Assembly: GCA_052170135.1 (NCBI GenBank)
Contig: JBQNBC010000004.1
Location: 71,313 to 135,312, forward strand
Direction of reading: 5' to 3'
Source of the DNA: Wolinella sp052170135
GTDB lineage: Bacteria > Campylobacterota > Campylobacteria > Campylobacterales > Helicobacteraceae
DNA length: 64,000 bases
The translations under genes were made by a program, and so were the position numbers. Below, in pieces: positions 1 through 8,572 of this stretch (the first letter of the stretch is position 1; every line of letters starts with the position of its first letter). The notes under the pieces were generated by a model. The model had not been told where the DNA came from. It did not search any database and saw nothing but the letters and a program-made list of their open reading frames with translations.

Positions 1-768
1 ATCGCTGGACTTTTAATCGTGCTAACGCTTAGTAGTTGGCGCACAAAAGGGGCTTTTATAATCTCTATCGCGATTACTTCGATTATTGGCTGGATTCTTG
101 GGCTTAAGGCGATGCCAGAAGCGATATTTTCGTTACCAGCATCTATTGCGCCTATTGCTATGAAGCTTGATATCTTGAGTGTTTTTACACTGTCAATGTT
201 GCCTGTGATTTTGGCATTTATGATTACAGATATGTTCGATTCTATTGGTACTTTGGCTGGCGTTGGATATCGAGCGGGAATCTTTAGTGATGGAGATAGC
301 GAAAAGCTAGAGAAGACGCTACAAGTCGATGCTGCCGCAACTGTTGGTGGGAGTCTGTTAGGGTTATCGACTACGACTAGCTTTTTAGAGTCTGCTAGTG
401 GTGTAGAGGAGGGAGGGCGCACAGGATTGACAGCGGTCTTTACCGCGCTTTTCTTTGTGCTTACACTGTTTATGTTGCCTCTTTTTAGTGCGATTCCTGA
501 TAATGCAATTTATCCAGTCTTGGTAGCTGTGGGAATCTTGATGTTTTCTGAGCTACGCCATATTGATTTTAGTGACTTTAGTGTCTCTGTAGCGGTCTTT
601 GCTATCGTGCTTTTAATGCCGCTTACATATTCGATTACAAATGGACTTGCTGCTGGACTTGTGCTCTATTTTTTTATGCGTTTAATTAGGCGCGAGTGGA
701 ATGAAATAAGTGGCGGACTTATCTTCCTTGTCGCTATTAGCATGATTCCATTTGTGTTTCAGGCTTAG
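1..768 (+). CDS. NCS2/AzgA-type purine permease, C-terminal part
   Basis: The reading frame is open from base 1, so the gene starts upstream of the window; only about 255 C-terminal residues are seen. They contain hydrophobic membrane segments and two stretches typical of the AzgA branch of the NCS2 family: FDSIGTLAGVGYRAG, and LSTTTSFLESASGVEEGGRT, the substrate-site region. By family knowledge it would be an inner-membrane proton symporter for adenine, guanine or hypoxanthine; the exact purine is inferred. A phosphoribosyltransferase gene lies about 0.9 kb downstream on the same strand, which fits uptake followed by salvage. The stop is 3 bases before the next start, suggesting an operon. 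Confidence 0.88.
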   Translation: MAGLLIVLTLSSWRTKGAFIISIAITSIIGWILGLKAMPEAIFSLPASIAPIAMKLDILSVFTLSMLPVILAFMITDMFDSIGTLAGVGYRAGIFSDGDSEKLEKTLQVDAAATVGGSLLGLSTTTSFLESASGVEEGGRTGLTAVFTALFFVLTLFMLPLFSAIPDNAIYPVLVAVGILMFSELRHIDFSDFSVSVAVFAIVLLMPLTYSITNGLAAGLVLYFFMRLIRREWNEISGGLIFLVAISMIPFVFQA

Positions 769-771
769 ATT

Positions 772-1578
772 ATGGCACCAGATACAGAACAAACAGTCGT
801 AAGTGTAAGCGAAAAATATGGCTATGGCTCACCTCGTATTCGTCCGCTTTTGGTTAGGGAGCTTTTCCCTATTAAAATCATTCCAAGTGCGAGTGTGTTG
901 GAATTTTCTAGCACAGAAGAGTTTATCGAGCGAGTGTCTGAGGATTTTAAGCGCCTTCAGAGCACGATAGATGCTGAGCTAAGGGAGCGAAATATGCTAC
1001 ATGGGGGGGCGAGCCTAGTAGTGTATCTCAATGATGTCGTCCATCGCTCAAAGTCTTATCCGCCAAGAAATGTTGTTGAAGATGGCGAGTTTGGCGATAT
1101 TGCCAGTTATTTTAAGAATTTGACCTTTGCCCATTGCGGGCACAAGCCCAAGGTTTTAAAAATGATACTTGACCTATTTGGGATTAAATCTAGGGTTATT
1201 GAATACAGTGATCTTTTGGGTTGGGAGCATGGATTTGTCGAGGTGATTCTTGGGGAGACATGCTGGATATTCTGCCCGACTTTTAACATGGTGCTAGATA
1301 CAAACATCAATGAGCTGGTAGAGAATCCATGGCGCGCACGAACGTTTTTGCCACTCTATTCTGATGAGTTTTATGCACAGGAGATTGGCGAGTGTCAATA
1401 CGATTCTTTCTATCGTGGGATATGTGATGAGCTTGGGCATATTACCTATCGTTACAATAGAGAGTGGTTTAGTGCCATAGGACTATACTCGCTTGTCCCG
1501 CCTATATATCGTTTTGTATGTGATGGTGAGGTGTTGTATGACGTTGCAGATGATAAGCGATTTATGTTTACAGAGTGA
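772..1578 (+). CDS. Transglutaminase-like fold protein of unknown role
   Basis: 268 residues with no signal peptide or membrane segment. The middle resembles a transglutaminase/cysteine-protease-like core: AHCGHKPKVLKMILDLFGIK with Cys122, WEHGFVEV with His153, then WIFCPTFN. In typical members the last motif is DPT and supplies the third catalytic residue; here Cys168 occupies that place, so the triad is altered and activity is uncertain. A run of seven G (1003-1009) lies inside codons 77-80. The gene follows the purine permease by 3 bases, with no clear Shine-Dalgarno sequence, and precedes a phosphoribosyltransferase gene. I know no function for it. The fold is inferred from motif spacing only. 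Confidence 0.75.
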   Translation: MAPDTEQTVVSVSEKYGYGSPRIRPLLVRELFPIKIIPSASVLEFSSTEEFIERVSEDFKRLQSTIDAELRERNMLHGGASLVVYLNDVVHRSKSYPPRNVVEDGEFGDIASYFKNLTFAHCGHKPKVLKMILDLFGIKSRVIEYSDLLGWEHGFVEVILGETCWIFCPTFNMVLDTNINELVENPWRARTFLPLYSDEFYAQEIGECQYDSFYRGICDELGHITYRYNREWFSAIGLYSLVPPIYRFVCDGEVLYDVADDKRFMFTE

Positions 1579-1657
1579 GTTTCGCTAAAATTTGGGAGAG
1601 AATCTGTGCTTTGATTTTATTTTGGATTCTTAGCAAAATTGCACAAGGATAGGTGGA

Positions 1658-2134
1658 ATGCTATATTACAGCTATGATATGTTTAAAGATGATATGAAAA
1701 GCCTGCTAAAACGGTTAGATTATGCGCCAGATGCAGTGCTTGGTATTACACGCGGTGGGCTTACTATGGCGCATTTTTTAGGGATTGCGCTTGATATGCG
1801 CGAGGTTTATACGATAAATGCCGTCTCATATTTTAATAAACAGCAACAAGATGATATTAAGATTTTTAACATTCCTAGCTTCGGAGAATCAAAGCGCGTA
1901 CTCATTGTTGATGAGATAGTTGATAGTGGTAAAAGCATGCGAAAGATACTGGAAGTTTTGGCTGAAATCAATCCAGATGTGGAGTTTAAAACTGCTGTAC
2001 TTTTTCACAAGCCCACCGCGATTTATACGCCTGATTACTTTGTCCATGAGGCGAGTGGCTGGATTGAGTTTTTTTGGGAGGTAGATCTTCTATCACCAAA
2101 AGAACGACAAGAATCTACGACGCTTTTAAAATAG
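1658..2134 (+). CDS. gpt: Purine phosphoribosyltransferase (Gpt-like)
   Basis: 158 residues, the usual size for a type I phosphoribosyltransferase. The PRPP-binding motif VLIVDEIVDSGKSM is clear at about residues 88-101, and the N-terminal GITRGGL segment fits the flexible-loop side of the fold. The enzyme would convert xanthine, guanine or hypoxanthine plus PRPP to the nucleotide in the cytoplasm. Helicobacters carry a protein annotated as xanthine-guanine phosphoribosyltransferase of this type. The purine permease upstream supports a purine substrate, but the base specificity is inferred. The ATG follows an AAGGATAGG ribosome site. Confidence 0.75.
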   Translation: MLYYSYDMFKDDMKSLLKRLDYAPDAVLGITRGGLTMAHFLGIALDMREVYTINAVSYFNKQQQDDIKIFNIPSFGESKRVLIVDEIVDSGKSMRKILEVLAEINPDVEFKTAVLFHKPTAIYTPDYFVHEASGWIEFFWEVDLLSPKERQESTTLLK

Positions 2135-2162
2135 ATTACATATTTTAAGTATTGGGGCGATT

Positions 2163-4010
2163 ATGCTTTATATATTTTATCCATCTGTGGCGGTGTTTTT
2201 ACTATCTTTTTTGTGGGCGATTCTCGCATTAAGGCGTGAAAAGTGTGCGAGTAAAAGCGTGGAATCATTTCGCGTAAAGCTATGGCTAGGGAGCGCGTTA
2301 TTTTTAGGCGGTTTTGGTGCACTATTTTTTGACACTGGAATCGAACTAGAAATGCGATTTTTATTGGTTGCTATTCTTTTTGGGGTGTTTGCACTATTTT
2401 TGACACTTCAGAATGAGATGCCCAAAAAGAGTATTCTTGATTATCGTGAGAGCATAATTTTTTCTGAAGTGCTAAATACAGTGCCTATTCCGATGTTTTA
2501 CAAAAGCTTGGATGGAATCTATATCGAGTGCAATAAGGCCTTTTTGGAGTTTATTGGAAAAAGCCACGGTGAGATAGTTGGCAAGCATACGTGTGATGTT
2601 TTTTTAGGGCAAAATGGTCTTGATATAGTCGAGGCCGAGGCAAGGCTAAAGCATAGAGGGCAGATAGAGACACACGAATCTCATTTTGTTAATGGCAACA
2701 ATGAACGCTTTATGAAAATATACAAAACGCTGGTCTTTGATCATGAAAATAATGCGAGTGGCGTACTTGGATTCTTTGTAGATGTTGGCGATTATCAAGC
2801 TTCTCAGCAGGAACTTATTGAGCGACAAGAGCAGCTGGAGTTTTTCAGTGAACAGCTAGAAAAGCAGATGGAGTATGAAGTCTCTGGGCGACTAAATAGC
2901 GAGCGCAGGTATAAACAGCTATTTGATAGTGGTCGTGATGGGATTTTTGTCGCGATGATCAATGAGGATAGTGGGAGCGTCAATATTGCTGAGGCAAATT
3001 TTAGTGCACACTCGATTCTTGGCTATGAGGTGGGTACGCTTAGCGGTTTGGATTTTATTTCACTTATAGAGAGTGAGGAGCGAGAAAATGTGCAGAATCT
3101 TCTAAAAGCCCTTCCACTTCGTGCTGGCATGCTAACTGAGAGCAAGTTTGCAATGTCTGATGGGCATGAGATTCCTATTGAGCTTGCAGTGCAGAGTTTT
3201 TTACTTGAAGGCAAAAAGACACTCTATATTTCAGCGCGGGACATTACTGAGCGTCTAAAGATGGCAGAGGAGAAGAGAATCCAAGAGAATCTACTTGTCC
3301 AGCAGAGCAAAATGGCGAGCATGGGTGAGATGATAGGTGCTATAGCGCACCAGTGGAAGCAACCGCTAAATGCGATATATCTAATGTGTCAGGGGCTAAA
3401 AGAGAGCTTTGCATATAACGAGCTTGATGAAGAGGAGATGGATAGGTATGTCTCTATGACGATGAAGCAGGTAGATTTCATGAGTCGTACGATTTCAGAC
3501 TTTAGAAATTTCTTTATGCCTTCCAAAGAGAAGAAGCCATTTGCGCTAAAAGAGGCACTTATGGAGATTAATGAGATTCTTGCACCCCAGTTTGCTAAAA
3601 ATGATGTACGCGTGAGAATCACCCAAGACGGTGATGGTAGTATCGTAGCGTATGGCTATCCAAACGAGTTCAAGCAAGTCGCGCTAAATATCATGAATAA
3701 CGCACGTGATGCGATAGAAGATCGTATAAGTAAGGGTGCAAAAATCTCTGGAGAGGTCGAGGTATCTGTATTTTGCGATGATACTTTTGCCGGCGTGAGG
3801 ATTAAGGATAATGGCGGTGGTATCCCAGAAGAGCTACTAAAGACAATCTTTCAGCCATACTTTTCGACTAAAGGCGAGAAAGGCACAGGAATTGGGCTTT
3901 CTATCGCTAAGATGATTATCGAAAAAAATATGAATGGAAGAATCACGGCATACAATGACGACGATGGGGCTATTTTTGAGATTAGATTACCTTTAGATTC
4001 TAGGCGATGA
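2163..4010 (+). CDS. Membrane-anchored PAS sensor histidine kinase
   Basis: 615 residues. The first 80 hold two or three hydrophobic segments (inner-membrane anchor) with almost no periplasmic domain. Two PAS-like domains follow (about 95-215 and 250-360), then a dimerisation/phosphoacceptor helix with His396 in IGAIAHQWKQPLN, an N box (NIMNNARDAI), a G1 box (DNGGGIPEE) and GTGIGLSIAKMI. The HQWKQPLN variant of the H box is common in Campylobacterota kinases. It should sense an internal or membrane-associated signal and phosphorylate an unidentified regulator; no response regulator gene is adjacent. Its stop overlaps the phosphoesterase start by 4 bases (ATGA), so the two are probably cotranslated. 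Confidence 0.88.
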   Translation: MLYIFYPSVAVFLLSFLWAILALRREKCASKSVESFRVKLWLGSALFLGGFGALFFDTGIELEMRFLLVAILFGVFALFLTLQNEMPKKSILDYRESIIFSEVLNTVPIPMFYKSLDGIYIECNKAFLEFIGKSHGEIVGKHTCDVFLGQNGLDIVEAEARLKHRGQIETHESHFVNGNNERFMKIYKTLVFDHENNASGVLGFFVDVGDYQASQQELIERQEQLEFFSEQLEKQMEYEVSGRLNSERRYKQLFDSGRDGIFVAMINEDSGSVNIAEANFSAHSILGYEVGTLSGLDFISLIESEERENVQNLLKALPLRAGMLTESKFAMSDGHEIPIELAVQSFLLEGKKTLYISARDITERLKMAEEKRIQENLLVQQSKMASMGEMIGAIAHQWKQPLNAIYLMCQGLKESFAYNELDEEEMDRYVSMTMKQVDFMSRTISDFRNFFMPSKEKKPFALKEALMEINEILAPQFAKNDVRVRITQDGDGSIVAYGYPNEFKQVALNIMNNARDAIEDRISKGAKISGEVEVSVFCDDTFAGVRIKDNGGGIPEELLKTIFQPYFSTKGEKGTGIGLSIAKMIIEKNMNGRITAYNDDDGAIFEIRLPLDSRR

Positions 4011-4726
4011 GCAGGGTTAAACTTGATGTAATTGATGATTTTGCATGGCTAGATGAGAGGACGTTTATAACGTCAGACAATCACTTTGGGCACGCAAAAA
4101 TTCTAAAAAAAGAGCCAGAGCGACTTGATTTTATGACGGCTCAAGGCGGTAGTGGCGACTACTTTTTATGGTCAGCATCGTGGTGGAATCAGGCTGTTTC
4201 GCCAGTAGATTCTCTGCTTTGCTTGGGGGATTTAGTCGGGAAGAGCGGCGATAAATACATTAGTGAGCTGCATGGGAACAAGTGGCTTTTAATGGGGAAT
4301 CACGATGTCAAAAATGATAATCGCAAAATATTAGAGAGTTCAGATTTTAGGCTTTTAGATGGTGTTTTTCTTGCGATTCCTGAGGCTGATATCATCTGGA
4401 AACGGCTAAAGAGTGAATTTGGCAAGAGATTTATCAATGAAGAATTGTATCTTCATGCGCTTATTATTGATAGGCTTGGCGAGAGGATTATGTTTAGCCA
4501 CTTTCCAGTTTTCGATCACTACAAAAATAATACGCGATACAACGATGCAAAACATGTCTTAGATGTACTTTTTAAAGAATCGCGTTGCACGATAAATATC
4601 CACGGACATACACACATTAATTTAGCTTCAAGTAAGCTTTGCATAAATGCCTGTGTCGATAGGACACTTTTGCGTCCTATACGCCTTGGCAAGCTTTTAG
4701 AGCAGCATAAAACATCTCGTGGCTAA
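4007..4726 (+). CDS. Calcineurin-like metallophosphoesterase
   Basis: 239 residues carrying the ordered metal-ligand motifs of the calcineurin-like superfamily: SDNHFGH near the N-terminus, LGDLVG, GNHDVKN, a single His in FSHFPVFD and the final HGHTH. It would be a soluble two-metal phosphoesterase or nuclease; the substrate cannot be read from the sequence. It overlaps the upstream histidine kinase by 4 bases, a coupling that hints at a functional link, although this is only inferred. No membrane segment or signal peptide is seen. Confidence 0.82.
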   Translation: MSRVKLDVIDDFAWLDERTFITSDNHFGHAKILKKEPERLDFMTAQGGSGDYFLWSASWWNQAVSPVDSLLCLGDLVGKSGDKYISELHGNKWLLMGNHDVKNDNRKILESSDFRLLDGVFLAIPEADIIWKRLKSEFGKRFINEELYLHALIIDRLGERIMFSHFPVFDHYKNNTRYNDAKHVLDVLFKESRCTINIHGHTHINLASSKLCINACVDRTLLRPIRLGKLLEQHKTSRG

Positions 4727-4755
4727 TTCTCTAGAGTAAGTATTTTTTAAGCACA

Positions 4756-4769
4756 CTATTTTAAAATAG
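4756..4769. promoter_or_regulatory. 14-bp perfect palindrome, candidate metal-regulator operator
   Basis: CTATTTTAAAATAG is a perfect palindrome 31 bases before the GTG start of the metal-chelate ABC operon. Position and symmetry fit an operator for a dimeric regulator such as Fur or NikR. It matches neither family's published consensus exactly, so the regulator is a guess. Confidence 0.4.
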
Positions 4770-4800
4770 CTCACACTTAAACGTAATCAAGGAATATATC

Positions 4801-5997
4801 GTGCAAAAAATAGTCGCCTATTTTAGGATTTTAATATTGCTTATTGGGTTATCTGGCGTGGTATTTGCCAGTGATCTTTTGACAATCAAGGATATGCGAG
4901 GAATCGAGGTTGTAATACCAAAGAATCCAAAACGCATAGCAACTATAAGCGATGGCTTTGTCGAGGGTGTGATGACGCATTTAGGTGTGGTTGATAGGGT
5001 GAGTGCGATAGGCTCATGGTCGCTAAAGCGTGATTATAAATATAGCTTTACCACCTCTAGTGGCGATAGTTATTCGCTAAGAGGCTGGAATACGATGAAG
5101 TTTTTAAATCCTTGGCTAGATTCTCTACCGTGTATCAACTCCCCGCAAGGACATATTATAAGCTACGAAACGTTAGCAAATAGTGCGCCAGATCTAGTTA
5201 TTTTGCGCGTGGGGGATTGCACTGTGCGTGGCGGTAATGATGAAGCTACGCAAAAAAGCATCAAAACCATAGAATCGCTAGGAATCCCGCTAGTCGTCAT
5301 CTATGCACCAGGCAAAGTGGCGAACTCTGTTGCTGGTGAGCTGTCTTCCATGCGTGAAGAGATGCGTGTAATAGGAGATGTGTTTGGTATGCGAGATAAA
5401 GCTTTGGCTCTGTTTGACTACCTCGATTCCACTGAGAGGCTAATAAGGTCGCGCACGATACAGATTCCAGATAGCAAAAAGCCAACGCTCTTGTATCTTG
5501 GTCTAAATGTTGCCATCGTGCAAAAAGGCGGTGCCGGGAATGTCCAAGGATTAAAAACACCAGAATCCTTTATCCTTGAAAGTATTGTAAACGCCAAAAA
5601 TGCTTACCGTGGTGAGGGTGCGAATATAATCATGAGCACAGAGCAGATATACGCCGCAAATCCAGATGTGATTTTGCTACCTACATTTCAAGGGTATCAC
5701 CCTCCAAGGGAGCTTTATGAGTCGCCTGATTTTTCGATTCTTCGCGAGCTAGATGCGGTAAAGAATCGCCGTGTCTATTCTATGCCATGGTCGCCGATGA
5801 ATTGCTCAAGGCGCGTGGAGTATCCGCTAGATTTGCTAATTGTGGCAAAGGCTGCCTATCCGGAGCTTTTTAGTGATATTAAGGTGCATGAGTTTGCGCT
5901 TGAGTTTTATCAAAAGGTATACAACGTAAGCCTGGAGCAGGCAAAAAAGCTAAGGAGCGAGCAGATTCTTGACTGGACGCTAGAGTATGATTTCTAG
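4801..5997 (+). CDS. ABC transporter periplasmic binding protein for a metal chelate
   Basis: 398 residues, GTG start 7 bases after AAGGA. The N-terminus is a signal peptide (hydrophobic residues 9-24, then a small-residue FAS site; no lipobox Cys). The mature part looks like the helical-backbone (TroA/BtuF-type) family: an early RIATISDGFVEGVMTHLGV segment, an LLYLGLNVAI strand in the middle, and IYAANPDVILLPTFQGY in the second lobe. It should bind ferric chelate, nickel chelate, haem or cobalamin in the periplasm; the ligand is not determinable. It overlaps the permease gene by 11 bases, and a palindrome lies just upstream. Confidence 0.85.
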   Translation: MQKIVAYFRILILLIGLSGVVFASDLLTIKDMRGIEVVIPKNPKRIATISDGFVEGVMTHLGVVDRVSAIGSWSLKRDYKYSFTTSSGDSYSLRGWNTMKFLNPWLDSLPCINSPQGHIISYETLANSAPDLVILRVGDCTVRGGNDEATQKSIKTIESLGIPLVVIYAPGKVANSVAGELSSMREEMRVIGDVFGMRDKALALFDYLDSTERLIRSRTIQIPDSKKPTLLYLGLNVAIVQKGGAGNVQGLKTPESFILESIVNAKNAYRGEGANIIMSTEQIYAANPDVILLPTFQGYHPPRELYESPDFSILRELDAVKNRRVYSMPWSPMNCSRRVEYPLDLLIVAKAAYPELFSDIKVHEFALEFYQKVYNVSLEQAKKLRSEQILDWTLEYDF

Positions 5998-7051
5998 CGA
6001 GAATTTAATCCAAGATAGGAATCTAGTGCGCAATAATCCAGCAAAAATACCCATTCTTTTTATGTGTGTACTCTTGGTAGTTTTGATTCTTTGCGCGGTG
6101 TATGCGCTAGTGGCTGGGAGCTATGAGATTTCTTTTGACAAGATTTTGGCCATGTTTGCGCATAAATTTTTTGGCGTAAGCGATCCGATTCTTTCAAGGA
6201 TGGACGAGGTTATTTTGTGGAATGTCCGCCTGCCACGAATTATTGAAGCTATTTGGGTAGGAGTGGCTTTGGCTAGTGCTGGGGCTGTATATCAGGGCTG
6301 TTTTAGAAATCCGCTAGTTGAGCCATTTATACTCGGTGCATCATCTGGTGCAGCACTTGGTGCGGCACTTGGGATAGTTTTTGCCCATATTTTTTGGAGT
6401 ATTTCTCTAAGCGCATTTATCTTTTCGCTTTTGGCTGTAGCTCTATCCTATGTATTGGCTAGACGTCGTGGAATCGTGCCGATAGTCGGGCTGATACTCT
6501 CTGGTGTGGTGGTGAGCTCGATATTTTCTGCGAGTGTCTCGATTATTAAATATTTGAGTGAAGATACGCAGCTACGTGAAATTACCTTTTGGATGATGGG
6601 TGGAATCTACTACGCATCGTGGGAAAATATGGCTATAAATGCGACCATTATTTTTGGCGGATTCTTGCTTCTTTGGGTGCTTAGTTGGAAGCTCAATCTC
6701 CTCTCTCTCGGTGAAAACGAGGCAAGAAGTCTTGGGGTGCATACTGAGCGGTACAAGTTAATCTTTGTCATCATAGCTACACTAATGACCGCTGTATCTG
6801 TGGCGAATGTCGGGATTATTGCGTGGATTGGGCTTATGATGCCTCATGCTGCGCGCCTTTTAGTCGGTGCAGACCATCGCTATATGCTACCAGTCGCTGG
6901 GCTGTTGGGTGCGATATATCTTTTGGTATGTGATACGCTTGCGCGCACGATGAGTAGTGCTGAGATTCCTGTTGGGATTATTACTTCGCTAGTTGGCGCA
7001 CCTTTTTTGCTGTGGCTTTTGCGTGCTAGAGGAAGGGAGCTATCTAGATGA
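5987..7051 (+). CDS. FecCD-family ABC transporter permease
   Basis: 354 residues with a cytoplasmic N-terminal tail and about nine or ten membrane segments. Family marks include VRLPRIIEAIWVGVALASAG, GAVYQGCFRNPLVEPFILGA (the BtuC/FecD start) and GENEARSLGVHTERYK, the loop that docks on the ATPase, followed by GIIAWIGLMMPHAARLLVG. It forms the inner-membrane channel of the importer. It overlaps the binding-protein gene by 11 bases and the ATPase gene by 4, so the three form one operon. Confidence 0.92.
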   Translation: MISSENLIQDRNLVRNNPAKIPILFMCVLLVVLILCAVYALVAGSYEISFDKILAMFAHKFFGVSDPILSRMDEVILWNVRLPRIIEAIWVGVALASAGAVYQGCFRNPLVEPFILGASSGAALGAALGIVFAHIFWSISLSAFIFSLLAVALSYVLARRRGIVPIVGLILSGVVVSSIFSASVSIIKYLSEDTQLREITFWMMGGIYYASWENMAINATIIFGGFLLLWVLSWKLNLLSLGENEARSLGVHTERYKLIFVIIATLMTAVSVANVGIIAWIGLMMPHAARLLVGADHRYMLPVAGLLGAIYLLVCDTLARTMSSAEIPVGIITSLVGAPFLLWLLRARGRELSR

Positions 7052-7818
7052 GCGTGCTTGCTTGTGAAAATCTTTGCTTCTCCTATGGTGCGTCCCCCAT
7101 CCTAAAATCACTCTCCTTGCGACTAGAATTGGGCAAGCTATATGGACTCATCGGGGCGAATGGCTCTGGGAAAAGTACATTTTTTAAGTGTTGTGTCAAT
7201 TTTCTAAAGCCACATAGCGGTGAGATTCTTATAAGTGGAGAATCTATACTAAAAAAGTCGCCAGCATGGATGGCAAAACATGTGTCATACGTGCCGCAAG
7301 AAAGTGGCATGGCAACGTTTCCTTTTAGTGCGTTAGATATTGTGCTGATGGGGCGCACACCTCATTTGGGCGGTGTTTTTGGGCCATCAGCGCGGGATTA
7401 CGAAGTGGCACGAGAATCGATGGCACGGATTGGGATTCTTGGTCTTTTGGACTATAGTGTGAGCGAGTTAAGCGGTGGGCAACGGCAACTTTTGATGATT
7501 GCGCGGGCTTTAGCACAAGAGTCGGTGCTCATGATTCTTGATGAGCCTACAAGTGCGCTTGATTTTAAGAATCAGATAGTTTTGTGGAGGGTGCTACGAC
7601 AGATAGCAGATAGCGGGACGAGTGTAATCGTATGTAGTCATGATCCAAATCATGTGCTGTGGTTTTGTGATGAGGTGATTGCTTTTGCAAATGGAAGACT
7701 ACTAGCGCAAGGTGCGCCAAAACAGGTCATGGGGCATGAACTAATAAATGAGGTATACGGTGAGGAATGTGAGCTGCATGCGCTACATAGTACGCACTTT
7801 GTATCGCCAAAGATGTAA
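7048..7818 (+). CDS. FecE-type ABC transporter ATPase
   Basis: 256 residues, a normal size for the family. Visible in order: Walker A GANGSGKST (about 36-44), Q-loop VPQES, signature LSGGQRQ, Walker B LMILDEP with the D-loop SALD, and a switch His in CSHD. It energises the FecCD-type permease upstream, with an ATGA overlap. The C-terminal HALHSTHFV stretch is His-rich, which is sometimes seen in metal transporters, but I attach little weight to that. Confidence 0.92.
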   Translation: MSVLACENLCFSYGASPILKSLSLRLELGKLYGLIGANGSGKSTFFKCCVNFLKPHSGEILISGESILKKSPAWMAKHVSYVPQESGMATFPFSALDIVLMGRTPHLGGVFGPSARDYEVARESMARIGILGLLDYSVSELSGGQRQLLMIARALAQESVLMILDEPTSALDFKNQIVLWRVLRQIADSGTSVIVCSHDPNHVLWFCDEVIAFANGRLLAQGAPKQVMGHELINEVYGEECELHALHSTHFVSPKM

Positions 7819-7848
7819 CCTGTATGGTGGATTCTCTACGTGCTGATA

Positions 7849-7891
7849 CTTGAAGCAAATCTATATTGAGTAAGTGTTGATTTGATTCAAG
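7849..7891. terminator. Long hairpin between convergent genes
   Basis: CTTGAAGCAAATC (7849-7861) and GATTTGATTCAAG (7879-7891) pair over 12 of 13 bases with a 17-base loop. It lies between the convergent ABC ATPase and PilO-like genes. No T-run follows on either strand, so a classical intrinsic terminator is not shown. The rest of 7819-8011 shows nothing else I recognise. Confidence 0.3.
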
Positions 7892-8011
7892 GATGTTTAC
7901 TTGAGGAATATCAATTAGGGTATATCCTGATGGGGTTTTGCGGTTATAAAATTGCGTGAGGCGCGAGGATTGTGTATTCTAGCATTCTATAAAACCATAA
8001 GTCTAGTGCGA

Positions 8012-8572
8012 CTACTGAGGTATGCTCACCAGGCTTTCGAGTGGTGTTGTACGGTAGAGTTTTAGAATCGCGCTGAAGTGTAGTTGCGAATTTTCGCTCT
8101 TTAGCACGATTGGAAACTCCACTTTTGCAATGTGTGAAATCTTTGACATTTCGTCTATAAAGCGATAGATAAGTGCTGAGTTTTGAGCATTTCCCTCGAT
8201 AGAAAATCGCACAACTTCAAAGCCAAAGCTATCTTTTTCACGCGCCATCTCGCTAATGCGCAACTTCTCAAAGAATCCAACTAAAAGTTCGCGCACAACA
8301 CGCTCATCATTGTCTTGCAAAAGTGCATTTAAAAGTGAGGCATTCTCGGTTTTGAAGCCCTCTAGTGCACTATTTAGCCGCTCATTTTCCTTTTGTGCCT
8401 CGACTAGCAGGAAGTCTGCTTTGCGTCTTTCGATATTTGCGCGACGAAACTCATCAAGCGAGGGCATAATCCAGCCTAAAAACAGGAAAATCACGCCAAC
8501 AACATAGAAGATAAACCAAAGTGTATTGCGCACCCAATCGATATCGTTTATGGATTCCATGAAGTCTTTCAT
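8012..8572 (-). CDS. PilO-like inner-membrane protein
   Basis: 186 residues: a short cytoplasmic N-terminus, one membrane helix (about 17-36), a coiled-coil region rich in Glu/Arg/Lys (about 40-90), then a ferredoxin-like-sized periplasmic part. This is the architecture of PilO/GspM-type proteins. It starts with a strong GGAGGG site and overlaps the PilN-like gene by 4 bases (ATGA). In type IV pilus and type II secretion systems PilO pairs with PilN to form the inner-membrane platform. The assignment rests on architecture and order rather than a diagnostic motif. Confidence 0.55.
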   Translation of the reverse strand: MKDFMESINDIDWVRNTLWFIFYVVGVIFLFLGWIMPSLDEFRRANIERRKADFLLVEAQKENERLNSALEGFKTENASLLNALLQDNDERVVRELLVGFFEKLRISEMAREKDSFGFEVVRFSIEGNAQNSALIYRFIDEMSKISHIAKVEFPIVLKSENSQLHFSAILKLYRTTPLESLVSIPQ

